From: Stenopsyche tienmushanensis
Taxonomy: Eukaryota; Arthropoda; Insecta; Trichoptera; Stenopsychidae
Direction of reading: 5' to 3'
DNA length: 64,000 bases
Assembly (NCBI GenBank): GCA_008973525.1
Contig: WACJ01000075.1
Location: 558,001-622,000 of the forward strand
Shown here: positions 51,205 through 63,332 of the stretch, in pieces
How the letters are laid out: each line of letters starts with the position of its first letter
Numbering within the stretch: position 1 is the stretch's first letter
Program-made: the position numbers and the translations under genes
Notes under the pieces: generated by a model
Seen by the model: only the letters and a program-made list of their open reading frames with translations
The model's database searches: none
What the model was told of the DNA's origin: nothing

Positions 51205-54110
51205 TAATATCTGATTCGTATCCAGTCGTATTTGACGATTTTTCTCATAACGACAAAGTTAATGACCGGCATGTAACATTTTAAATGTCAAATCGCATAC
51301 TTGCACTTGTATATATCATAAAATATAACCTGGATACGCATTATAAAGAGTCCTTTAGCTAATGAAAACAAGCAAAGAAAAATCCCTGTGTAGTCAAATT
51401 TGCGAACGTTTCGCCAACGTAAATAGTCCCAATTTCCACGTGACATTTTCGCTATATGAGAGGAGAAAAATGTTTTCAGCGACTTTATGAATAAATTAAA
51501 TTATTTTTTGTCTCAATCGCCAACGCGGAAGAACATTTTTGATATTAAAAATTTAAGATACATTGCTTGAATTTACCTTATAAATATATAAATTTTTCGT
51601 CTTATCTTTTCTTCTTCTCTTTTCCGAATCGGATTACACAATTTTTCTCTTTCTCCAACTTTCTTTAAGTCCTCGACCCCTACCCTCCCCACCCCCCCTG
51701 ACCTGGCTCGGAAAATAAAATTACTTTTTTCCTGGTGGATTAAACGATTCTACAAAATTCGAGACAGTTTGCCATTTAATGTATTTTTTACCAATGCTAT
51801 CACATCGGCCCCTTTCAGGCCTGACTTATTCTTTGCCTATTTTTTTGTGCTTTAATAGACCCAAATAAATTCGATATTGACGAAATCATAACTGTGGCAT
51901 GATGAAATTTGTAGTTTCGCTGTGGAATTTTAAGGTAGTTCATTATTGTCACGTCCGTTATTAACAAGGGCCTTATGGTTAATTACAACGAGCTCATGGA
52001 AGATAATCAACCAATTCCCAATTGAGTTATGCAATATTGATCAACTGCACCGACGCTTGAAATAAAGCTAATGAAATATTGACTGCAAATCATGCTTTAT
52101 TAATTGAGTTTTGTGAAAATTGATTGAAATATTTACACGGCACGAACAATATTTAGCTCTTTTTGTAAATGAAATTCACAACTCATGTGGACGATTTATT
52201 AACAAAATTTTCAATATGAATTTTGTATTTTTGCATGCAGTCTAATTATATTTTTAAGCAAATACAAAAGCTTTTTATTGGTCTCTGACCATTTAAAATT
52301 TCTTTATTTTTAAAGGCTTTAAAATAAGATCTTTTAGTATCATAAACTATATTCCAAAAATAAGCTCTCCAAGTTCAACGTACAAGAATGCTCTTTCTGA
52401 ATCACTGGAATTCGCTCGCAAATACGCGATCATCCTACCATATAGGTTAAGGACTTTAAAAAATAATGCTATAATTAGTTTTTAACATTCATTTTAAAGC
52501 ATAAATGTGTACACTCTAAACGTTAATCTCGTATTTTTTTCTGTAAATTATTATATTGTTTACACGAAATTGCCTTCTGTGCTTTATATATTTTTAATCA
52601 ACACCGTCGATTAACGGTGATTTAAAATACCATTCCTTATTTAGTGACGTCTATTTGTGAGCCGAATATATCCACATACATCAGACCAAATGCGAGATCA
52701 AAAACATCCGGAGCAAATACAAACAGACCCATTTAATAAAATGATAGAAAATCCGATCCTTATTTATGAAGCGGTAAAATTCTCCGAAAGCACCCGCAAA
52801 ATGCCGTTATCCTCATTTCGGCATAAAGACTCGACTTGCATACCGAAGGTATTACAAGGGTAAATTGTTATCGATTACTTCTAAAGGATGGTTATGACCC
52901 ACGCCGCTTTTTAACTGAGATTTTTTTTATTTTGAAAAGGATATCCCTGGGGCCTCTTTTATCTGGTCTTGGCGTCATTAAAAAAGGTTTTTTTTTCCCC
53001 CAAAAAAAAAAAAAAATGGCTTTGACCTATAGCACGGATATGTTTCACTAGAACAGTTCTACACCATTGAACAATGGTATGAAATAATGGCTTTCCGTGT
53101 TCGTGCGTACAACATGTCTTACATATCAAATTTCAGATCCTTTAGATTTTACATTTATCTTTTCTTATAGAGTATTATCCTTATTACTCAAATAAAATAT
53201 CCAAAATCAGAGATTTTTGTCGGCAATTATAAGGTTAATCCTTATTTAAACATATAATATCACAAATAAAATGAATGAATAATACTTTTATTGACATAGA
53301 CAATCAGAGTTCATCACAAAAATACGGTTGTATAAACATGCATAAAGATTTAACTGAACCATTAAAATCCCATGAATATCTTGCTTTCGTATTTTTCAAC
53401 CCTTAAAGATTAATGATGTATGCAAAATTGTATACAGGCAGAGGGAGGGTTATATGTACACAGGGTGGGATGAAAATATTTTCTTTATGATTTTAAAACT
53501 TCCAAAGTTGCTTGTATTTTTGCATACTATAAAAAAGAGATTGTTTGAAAATCAGACATACATTCAATGCCCACTATCCTAAATAAAAAATAAATTATTC
53601 TAATGTCATATCATGCGTATTTATATAAATACTTTCACTCAAAAGCAATCAATTGAAACTAAAAAAAGCATAAGTCTTTCATATTAGCGTTTAGTATTGC
53701 TCATCTTTACTGTGGATGTATACTATAAGTGTGCGGTGAAAATCTAGCATTCAAATAAAGATATTAAAATTATTTTCAGGTAGTCACTGATTCATAAAAT
53801 TTTACACTCCAGGAATTTCCTTCATTCGCAATTCATAGAACCATATTTCACCCAAAAAAAAAATAAAGATTTTAGATGAAAAATATCCATATTGGCAATG
53901 AATTATGTGGATTTATTTATCGCTTGGATGCTTTTAAAACGTAAATTTATTTATCTATTCAAGATTTATCAAAATTAAAATTCATCTTATTGATTATTAT
54001 CACAAAATTATATCATTGTATCGCCAAATTATGACGAATAATTAAATATTCAGATGAAAATAAAATATATGGCGTTGTTCGTTACCATATGGTCACACAT
54101 AGAGAATACA
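51205..54110. other. No recognisable gene; pyrimidine-rich tract
   Basis: About 51600-51710 is a strongly pyrimidine-rich plus-strand tract (TC-rich, ending in C runs). At 52988-53016 there is an uninterrupted T9-C5-A15 run. The plus-strand frames 52657-52863 and 52836-53051 overlap and have no known motif. Confidence 0.5.
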
Positions 54111-54565
54111 ATCCGGGACTTTTCGGGATTGAAAATTGTGTCTAACAGAAATCTTACACTTCACCAGCACGATGAATGCTACTAAATCGAGACATTCCCG
54201 CCAAAATCTGGACGCTTGGAAACAGTGACATAACTACTAATTTGCGAGCTTAGGCGACGCCTAGGGGCAGTAACAGTCTTATCCATGTATATATACATAT
54301 AGAGAATATATATGTTTTTCAAATTGTTATATTAACCTTTCCCTACCGGTGATGTATTTACTACACATCGACTCTAATAATAGGAATATCGATATGAAAT
54401 ATAATAGATACGAGGTTCAATTTTTTTGTATTTCTCCGTAATATAATTACGAATCACATCAAAGGATTATAGTATATAAGTATTTATCTGCAGCGACGGA
54501 AATCAATATTTTGTCGGGAAATCTGGAATTTTGCGAGTTTTAGTCCGTGTCTCAACAGAAAGCGA
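54111..54565. mobile_element. hAT-like element, copy 2 (inverted relative of 35380-35831)
   Basis: In reverse it shares with copy 1 the terminal CGGGATTGAAA region, TCACCAGCACGATGAA, GCGAGCTTAGGCGACGCCTA, the blocks CTTTCCCTACCGGTGATG and ATTTACTACA, and a final GTCTCAACAGAAAG. Non-coding. Confidence 0.6.
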
Positions 54566-56599
54566 CTAATTTCAAATGTAACATTGCATCTGCAATGTGC
54601 TTATTGATTAAATGTATTTAATAAACCTATTTGAATGAAAAAATATCTATTTTAGTATGAATCAGTAGAAATCCCTGTCAGTTCTTCCGCGTCTGCAAAT
54701 ATCCCACGGGAACCTAGGTAAAAATAATACCACAAAGCATCCAAAAATAATTTCCCAAGAAATTATATTGAATACGTTTCTCACGTACTTGCAAAATGCG
54801 TGAAAACAATGATAGCTAAAATTTCGTATGCAAGCTACAGGTCTCACGTACCGCAATCCCTAAAGTCTGGAATTCGCCATAAATGGAATAATAATGACCA
54901 ATAAAATGTGAGCCATTTAAATATTTCATTTATTACGTTGCCGAGTATAGACGGGCGATATGGTGGCCATGTTCGAAAATTAATGGCGTTTTTATCGCGT
55001 TTTTTGAGTTCTCGCCGACCCCTAATGAATATTATTAAACGATATACATGCACGTTTTTCAGCGGTTGGGGTTACATTTTTTAAAAGCTCTCAAGCCGCT
55101 CGTTTACTGATTCGTTATGAAAATACATCTAAAAGGAACATTCATTGAAAAATGTTCCAATTAATGTTCCTCTTCGAGAACGTACAAACACTTAACAAAT
55201 GTTTACTCTTCGTAATTAAGCCACTTTGAAATTTTCGTTTTTTTTTTACTCAATTTACAGCTTAATAATAGTTTAATAACGATTTTACAAAATAAAAATT
55301 TATTGATTTAGAATATGCGATAGAATCCTAATTAATCAATAATATTGAATTATAAAAAATCTATTTATTTTTAAGTAATAGAAAAATTTGTGCATTTGGT
55401 ATATGATGGACTTCCATAATATAAAAAATAATATACAAGATTCACATTTATTAAAATTAGATTGCTTAAATAAGACTTCCTTCTAAAAACCAAATTTTTA
55501 CACAGTTTAAGAACTTAAAGCAAAAATAAAAATCTAAGCAAAATAAATTGTATGCATTGAAACATGTTTATCACCGGTTGCTGTCAAGTCAACACGTTGT
55601 TATTTGTTTCATTTTGAAGCTTGGTTAGTTAAAAAATGTTAACTTTATAGAAAAATATGTCAAAACCAGAAATTGAAGAGATGCAATTGCGGTTTTTCAT
55701 ACTGTTTTTATTCGACAAGGGATTGACATCAAAATAAGTTACATATTTAAAATATTTAAAGATACATGAAAATAAATACAACTGAATTATTTCTGCGAAA
55801 GATTTGTATGCGGTAGAGTGTAATTGGAAAGATTCATTATATTATAATTTACTATAATCTTAATTAGCCAGATTTAAGATAAAGTTGCTGAAAAATTATA
55901 AATTTAGGTGATAAAAATCATTATTTCATGGAGATCTTCTTTCCAGTGCGTGGAACCAAATAACAATTTGTTGCAAAATCAAACTGTGTTAAAGCGAGGA
56001 TGAAATTGAAATTCCTGGATCTGAAACTAAAGAGATTAAGGAATTCATATGATGAAACGAAATTTTTCGAATTATATGTAGCGTCGGAAAAATATGCATT
56101 TTTGTTGAAGTAACGGGGTTTAACTATATTTTTCAAACGCAATGGCAAGGGGATTAATTTGTGGAAATCCTCAGATTCATACGTTTTTACAACAACAAAA
56201 AAGCAACTGTCTAAACGCTTGTGTATAAATAAGTTTGTCATAATATTAGAAGCATACGAAAATAATTCAATGAATAACAAATGTATTTTTTTAAAAGCTC
56301 AGTACCAATTTTTTTTTAATATAATATGTGCTAACTTTTTTAAAGTCCTTTTGACATCCATCAAAGCATGAATCTTTGATGTGTCATACCGATATCGGAT
56401 TTAGGGGTTCTCCATAGGAGATCTTACTTGGGAAATGATTTAATGTGGTGGTTTCCCGTTGCCTTCCACACGGGGTAAAGTAAGGATAGGATTATTTGGA
56501 AAGGTAGGATAGGAAAGAATCTATGAGTGAGTAGCGAAATTATCATTATATAATTTTTTATTTTTTTTTAACTATTGTTGCAAATTCATTCACTCACTC
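54566..56599. other. No recognisable gene; possible repeat motif at 56445
   Basis: GTGGTGGTTTCCCGTTGCC at 56445-56463 and the GC-richer block around it look unlike the surroundings and may be a piece of a short interspersed repeat. The 119-codon minus-strand frame at 55921-56280 has no known motif. Confidence 0.4.
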
Positions 56600-57400
56600 A
56601 TGGGCGTCCCTACACGACTTTATTAATCGCCTCAGCATTTATTTTTTCTAATCCAGGAAATCCAGTGGTGTCAAGTTTGGAGACCGTGTGAGCCATGGAA
56701 TAGGGCACATCCCTAGGTAAATAAATCCAGGGGTTGGATTGGGAGTGGAGGCTGCTGGAGATGAGCTGATTACTCGCTCTCTGACGTTGAGATGTCCACA
56801 GGGATCTGTTCTGGGACCCATGCTCTGGAACGTCCTGCTTGGCGATGCCCTTGACCTGGTACTCCCACAGGATTGATTACTAACATCATATGCCGATGAA
56901 CTTACTCTCACAACATACGGGGATTCAAGATCAGAACTGGAGAAAAGAACAAATACAGCCTTATACAAATACGCTGATTGGGGGCTTGAGGGCAGACACC
57001 TCAGAATTGCCTATGAAGCCATCTACGAGAGCATTGCTACACACAGAGCAGAAGCATGGGCGGACAGACTTGGACATCGTAGATGAGACAAGACGGCGAA
57101 ACGAGGCCTTAACATTGCACAACGGCAGCCACTACTAAGAATAACTGGAGCGTACAGAACAACTGCTATGGACCTTGCAGGGATCATGCCACTAGACTTT
57201 GCCATCAAAAAGTGTGGGAACCCAGTTGGTCTGAGTCGCCTCACAATGTTTACCTGCGGAATTTCTTTGGCTCAGTCTCATCTCGCCCCCAATCACTGGA
57301 TTTCCCAGTTTCAGACGGGGCACGGCCGTTTTGCGTCATACGTAGCAAGAATGAAAATAAAAGATTCGGACTGTATATGACGGGGATTCTTTCATGAATG
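56600..57400 (+). mobile_element. R1-like non-LTR retrotransposon fragment (reverse transcriptase and C-terminal part)
   Basis: The plus-strand frames are broken. LTLRCPQGSVLGPMLWNVLL matches the 'PQGSVLGP-x-LW' block of reverse transcriptases, and about 35 residues later SYADELTL occupies the YADD active site. Downstream pieces IATHRAEAWADRLG, AQRQPLLRITGAYRTTAMDL and AGIMPLDFAIK follow the order of the region after the palm domain in R1/Jockey-type ORF2. FQTGHGRFASYVARMKI fits the segment before the terminal zinc-binding motif. Frameshifts and stops show it is dead. The long minus-strand frames at 56648-56968 and 57250-57567 are shadows. Confidence 0.8.
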
Positions 57401-58003
57401 CGAATCACGTTCTGTGGTTGTATTTGGGCATGTCGGGCGAGAGAGAGATGCTCCTGTGCCGTGTCAGCGGTCCTTTTTCTGGACCTCTTGGTCACAGGGA
57501 CTTGGTAGCTAGCCCCGATGCTTTTTCGGCGTTCAATCTTCTGCCACAGCTTCGGAGCCAAATGCATCTTGGACGGATACTATTTTTACCATCTATCCTT
57601 TCCCATAACGTGTCAATACGAGTTGACCATATCCTTATCTCAATCTATGTATGAATATATATAAAAAAATGTCCATCTGCCAAATATCTTGTATAGTGTT
57701 TATTCAAGATTAATTGGATTGTTTATTTGGAATTTCCTTCCAAATTAATATTTCGATAATATTTTATACATTTATTGATTGCAGTCAATACTGGCAGGTG
57801 GTAAAAAATCTTCAATATACAGCATCCGAATGGGAAGGCATTGTGTAATTATCGTGATTGATGCCCGTGGGATTCAATCGACCTTTTTGCGACGGTGCTC
57901 GATTCGGCATAATTTATGGCGCGTTACTGATAGTGGTCATTAATTTCGCTTGCAAAGTGTTACCGAATTCACCATAGACAGACCACTTATCAAAAGTAGC
58001 TAC
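57401..58003. other. LINE 3' flank, then no recognisable gene
   Basis: The 86-codon plus-strand frame 57394-57654 begins at the end of the LINE fragment and may be its decayed C-terminus. The rest is AT-rich. Confidence 0.4.
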
Positions 58004-58061
58004 TGTGTGGTTTCCAGGGTAACGCCGCGTGACGTCACTCTGCCAGTGACGCAACCACACA
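58004..58061. promoter_or_regulatory. Compact cluster of regulatory motifs: Runt sites, X-box, CRE
   Basis: Within 58 bp there are TGTGTGGTT (58004-58012) and its inverted copy AACCACACA (58053-58061), both containing the Runt-family consensus TGTGGT. GTTTCCAGGGTAAC (58010-58023) fits the RFX X-box pattern. TGACGTCA (58030-58037) is a full palindromic CRE, and TGACG (58047-58051) a second half-site. A good minus-strand splice donor ACG|GTAAGT lies about 25 bp away (58086-58088), so a first or 5' untranslated exon on the minus strand is possible. The motifs are seen directly; function is inferred. Confidence 0.45.
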
Positions 58062-60486
58062 GGAACAAACGGATGAAGGACACTTACCGTCTAGCGCGAG
58101 TTGGTCTTCGAATCCAGACGATTCAATTAATCCAGGCAGAGGAATTCCAAACACCGATTTTATGCTCAAGGATTTGTTTTTTGAGCATCGTCATTGAAAG
58201 CTTTCGGGGAAATTCTCAAGTATTCTATCGCATCGAAGCTCCATCCTTTTCTCAAATTTACATTAACTCCTATCTGGGCGCTAGAGATCATACACTTCAA
58301 TTTATTTGGTTATGTAATTCATAAAAGTATAATCTCGCAATTAAATGCGAACTATTTTATGGTGATACCTAACAATCTTAATTAATAAATGTGTTAATTC
58401 GTAAAAAATTATGAGATAAGAGCTTCTGGGACAAAAATAAAAGTGATAATTTACATAAATCTAATTTTACTTTGATACCAAAGAAAAAATGTTGTTGACC
58501 ATTTATATATTCTTTTTGCATTAACAACATTCAAAGATTTAAGTATTATGTAGCATTTATTGCAAGAAGTAACTGGAGATAGTTTTTTATGGACAAATTT
58601 GAATAAGCAAACTGTAATCTAAGAACTGAAAGCTCAGCATTAACAGAAGAAGTACAATTAAAGCTTAAGCTGCACAAGTTTTGAATAGACTGAGATTTTG
58701 TTATGCAACAACTCTTTTCCTCTTTTTTTAAGCTTTAAGCGTCTTCGTTTAATGATACACAAATTGGCATACTTAATATAAAAAAATATTTTTGCACCTT
58801 ATATGATTTATAGATAAATTAAATTTGATCAGGGTTCGTATTCAAAGGGTTCATTAAATCATCTCCGTTATTTATATCCCTTAACAGTTTGATTTATATG
58901 ATATCATTTTATTGGTTACCTTTTGGCCGGTCGACATCGCAGCCCTCAAACGTGGTGTGTTTCGTTATCCTGAAATATGCTATTTTTCTTTACCAACTTT
59001 ATCGCAAATAACTTAATAAAGCGGTAATATTTCATGTCGCGGATCTTGGGAGAAAAGGGCTCAAAAGGTGATTTATTCCAAGTATATACCCCCGGAGGAA
59101 ATTTCGTATCCCTTCGTAGAAATATTTACAGTAAATATATTTGCCATATTGTATAAATACGCTTTAATAAATAAGTATGCGCGGAAATATTTTCGGCGAA
59201 CGAAGCCGAATTGCAATCATTTAATTTGAGGGGTGGAATTTTCCGTAGGAAATTTTCCAGGGTGCTGGATGGATATAAAGGAAACTGAATTTGTTACAAC
59301 TACTCTTTGCGCTGTTGGGTTCGATAGAAGATTTTAATTTCATCAGAAATGTCCCTAGACGAGAAACATAGTTGAGTTTTGCTAAATTTAGCTCATGCTA
59401 ATGAGGCAAACGTACATTTTCTAAATAACTGTAATCCACCCTCAAGTTCTTTGAATAAATTCGCACATTGCATTTTCGTTAATGTTTTGAAGTAATAATG
59501 AAAACCTTCAAAATTAATATAGAGGCTTGAATACTTGTCTAAATTTGACATTCATTTTAACACATTATGGAATATTTATGTACTTAATTTCATATGAGGA
59601 CTAGCAAAATTTGAATGATATTGAAACAACATATCGAAAATCATTTAACTGGATCACTTGTAATTAAATTGAAATTGCGTATATTTTATAAATTTTGAAC
59701 CAAATACAACCCTTAAAAGACATTTAAAACTATGCATAATATTTAATAATATTTAAACAACAAAAAAATGCTTTAATTAAATGCTTTTAGTAAAGTGGCG
59801 TGTTTCGCCTTAATTTGTATAGATGAAGTAATTTTAGATGTAATCTAAGCTAACTAGGAAAGTGATGTTTATTGTTATCTATTATGTGGAAAATTAAGGG
59901 TGTTGTATGTTGACCGAAAATTAGGGTCGAAACATAAAGTAGCCCAAAGTGCATACCGTCTTATTTTCTTTAGGCATTTACTATATTTGAACCTTTGAGT
60001 CTATATAAATGATACAATTATATGAAGTTTTGTTACGACCAAAGAATATTGTGCGATATCTTGCAAAATCATGAAATAATATCCAAAATATAGGTCATTT
60101 AACAATTTTATGAAGCTTTAATTTGTGGTGTAATTCTCGATGGCTTTCGCATGTTTAAAAGTATTTATCATCAAATGAAATAAGATTTCAAAATATGATT
60201 TGATCTTTTGGATGTAGTTTTTTTGAGATAAATGTATTTTTCAGCTATTTTCAACATTCAACACACAATTTCGGATTAAATTATATATTCTATACTAGAT
60301 TACAATACGTTTTTTCTTCTAAGTACGATTGACCGCATTGAGCTTTTGCGTCAAAAATCTCTAGAAAGCTCGTAGTTTTTCATAGAAAACTTTAATAATT
60401 AGCCTCACATTGTTACAAGTCGAGCAAGAGTTCAATCTCACAACGGAACGAGTTTTAGAAACAGCCGACAGAGTTGGAAAACTTAC
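58062..60486. other. No recognisable gene
   Basis: The first 250 bases are less AT-rich and hold plus-strand frames (57950-58324) without known motifs. The remainder is AT-rich. Confidence 0.45.
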
Positions 60487-60545
60487 ATGCCGCTCTTCCG
60501 GCATAACGCTCCAATCAACCTCGAGATCATTACAGCTTCCGGCAT
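60487..60545 (-). CDS. Candidate internal exon, unknown gene (weak)
   Basis: A 59-bp stretch on the minus strand lies between AAACTCCAG and a good donor CAT|GTAAGT. In one frame it reads AGSCNDLEVDWSVMPEERH and ends in phase 0; a second frame is also open. The acceptor lacks a polypyrimidine tract, which weakens the call. The phase would fit the phase-0 start of the receptor exon at 29623, but the sequence does not resemble the expected receptor region. Treat it as a splice-bounded open frame only. Confidence 0.2.
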
Positions 60546-63332
60546 CTGGAGTTTATTTATTTTGCCGATATAATTGAGGAGCTGGAACACCATAGTCTAA
60601 AGTTTTGAGTTTAACGACCGCGATAAAGGCTCACCACCCGACAGGGGAGAACATCCTGTTGATACGCGCCTTGTTGGCACAGCCCTTAAATGCCACGAAA
60701 CTATAAGAGTTCATAACGAATCTCACCCCATTTGCGAATTTTCCGGTTTTGGAACGTGAAATATTTCACAAATTGCCTTCGCTATTGTCTTCAATCTTGT
60801 GATTTTTGTCTGTCAAAACATTGAAAGCCGTTTAGATTAACAGCACTACGATCGAAATGCTTTAAAGCAGCTCGCTCCGATCCATGGTCAAATATACATT
60901 AATTCAAACTTGTATATTACGACGAAGACCCAATAATCGCATTGTGAATATTTGATTTCATGAAATTCCAAAGTGAAATATTAAATGACGCTACTGCGAA
61001 TTAAATACGGCTTAGATTAAGGCGAGGAATTGTTGTAGATTTATGTCGAAATTCGCCTCAAATATCCTTTAGTCAGCCGAGAAGCCTCCAAATATTTCAG
61101 TGCAAAAAACGTCCTTTCAGTTTGATTTTGGTCATGCGTGGAAATTTACTTATGCCAGAAATATGCCAGTATAACATTTCGCCATCATTTGTCAACATGC
61201 GATGATAAATGGTTTTTCCCATTCCATGGTGCTTTAAGTAAACGCCACCCGCCCTTGAGGGGTTGTTATATGCTATCATATTTTTATCTGCAAATGGTAT
61301 CAAAAGATACAGTGGAAGAGAGTGAGCAGTATTTCGTGTCACAAAACAGCTTTTTTTAAGGGACATGTAGACGAGCGAAGGGCGGAAGTGTCACTTGTCT
61401 TTTATTCCATGGTTCTTCTAATATTATTCCTCATATGTCGAGTTTTATTTTCCAATAATTCATATGAGATCTTATTCTAGTACTTTATAATTCTTCATAA
61501 CACCATAATTTTATGAATATTCTTAGACACCGATATGATATAATCTAAATCTTATGCATACATTCAACTTTGGCTTATATGATGTTAGCCTTAAATTATT
61601 GAGAAGAAATAAATATAACATTTTTGGCATCAAATGATCTATTATTATTGTTGCTGGATTGATTTTATTTATACTGATAATTATTTTTGTAGTATTTCTG
61701 CCAGAATAGTTGCCTTCAATTAAACAACCCTTTCATGCCAGAGGGTTATTTTAAAATTAAATTCTATTTTATTTTAAAACAATGCTTCCAATTGAACCCA
61801 AACGAATTAGTTTACGTAAACCTTAATCCCCGACTAAACCCTTTTTATCCTAAACGCTTAAATACCGAATTGAAACCGAACACACTTTTCTACGGATGTC
61901 GAATCAATTTCAAACTTCCGCCATTACTATTTCGTCTATTTCATGCCATAAATTTTGCGAGCTTTAAGCTCGAATACTATTCCGTCCGATTTGCCGAAAA
62001 TAAATGATGAACATTTGAACGTTTAATTAAAAAATATATGTGTTACTTTAAACGCGATTGTTGGATCGTCGGGGTTTGAATCTGAGATTCCAGACAAGAT
62101 CACCCTTTAAAAGCATTATGTATATATATATTTTATCGATGACGTAGGCACAGTATTCGCTGTAATTAAATTGTGCTCAACTGTACTGCGAATTGTAAAA
62201 TTCCAACCTTTTGGGATTTGACCCACGGTGAAATTCGTATTTAATTTAAGTGACATAAAACGTAGCCGCTCAGAAATTTTCCCCGAAAATAAATACCTCA
62301 CACATACAATTTATTAATATCGTTTAGCATTTATCTGTGTTAATATGGCGCAAATTAGGGGGAGGGAAAAAATTCGCATTGCGAAATAAGTTCCTGTGTC
62401 TTGGCTGCCCTAAATAATTCGCTAGATTGAGGAAAATTGCTCGAAGGGAAGAATTATTTCCGCCCTTAATTAAAAATGATATAAATTTAATTAAACAACA
62501 GGATCTCCAGAATATGAGATCGCATCCAGAGGCGAGGAGCTTTGACAATTAAATAATGACAGATAGGAGACATATTTAATGCACAAGGTATATTTAATAT
62601 TATTTCTTTAACTTAAAATAGAAAAATATGTATGCTTATTAGGACAATTATTATATGTGATTTACGGCTCAGATGCTTAATGTAAACGAACAAACTTCCA
62701 ACTTGCAGTGATAGTTCTACAGTATTTAGGCTCTTAGACTAACTATATTAGTCGTTGCAGCTAACTGAAACTTGCAACTATTTTGTCGGAATGTCAATAG
62801 CCTGAAACTTTATTTAAGTTTACCCATGCGAAAAAGCTTGTTTACAACTAGCTTATTAACTATTATTTAATTCCATATTTAATAAATTTCAATCTTGGAC
62901 ACGAATATTTAAAATATATCTGAAGAATAATCGATAATACAAAAAATATGATCAAAATCAAAATTACCAATCGCTTCTCCTAATTAAGGGTGAACTTCTG
63001 TTTCAAACAAAAATACATTTTTGAGGGCCAATCATTTGGACTTAACAAAGCTTAAAGTTACCCTTAAGGTTAAATCAATAACACCGCGAAATCTCATAAA
63101 TAAACGAAATATTATGTAGTACATTAAAAATAAAAATGGTTTTAACTGAATATAAAAGCTTTATAGGGACTTAAAATTTGAATATCGTCTTTATTCTGGT
63201 GAGTGGAAGTTAAAGTGCATATTTAAAAATTTACACAAATATGTGAGACATAAACTATATAAATAAAACTTTTCAGATGTGTCCTCATCCCCTGGCCAAA
63301 ACGTCCACTCCTTGCAATGATCTGCATATATA
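60546..63332. other. No recognisable gene
   Basis: Opposite-strand frames overlap at 61097-61366. The 90-codon plus-strand frame at 61735-62007 and the minus-strand frame at 62324-62548 have no known motif. A (TA)n run lies near 62118. Confidence 0.5.

Noticed and set aside
56648..56968. 106-codon minus-strand open frame
   Set aside because: Antisense to the PQGSVLGP / YADE reverse transcriptase segment.
57250..57567. 105-codon minus-strand open frame
   Set aside because: Antisense to the end of the LINE fragment, whose plus-strand reading matches reverse transcriptase elements.
58088..58200. Minus-strand coding exon ending at the GTAAGT donor
   Set aside because: Frames lead back to stops without a believable acceptor; only an untranslated first exon would be possible.
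61735..62007. 90-codon plus-strand open frame as a gene
   Set aside because: No known motif, no supporting splice sites or promoter, and length consistent with chance.
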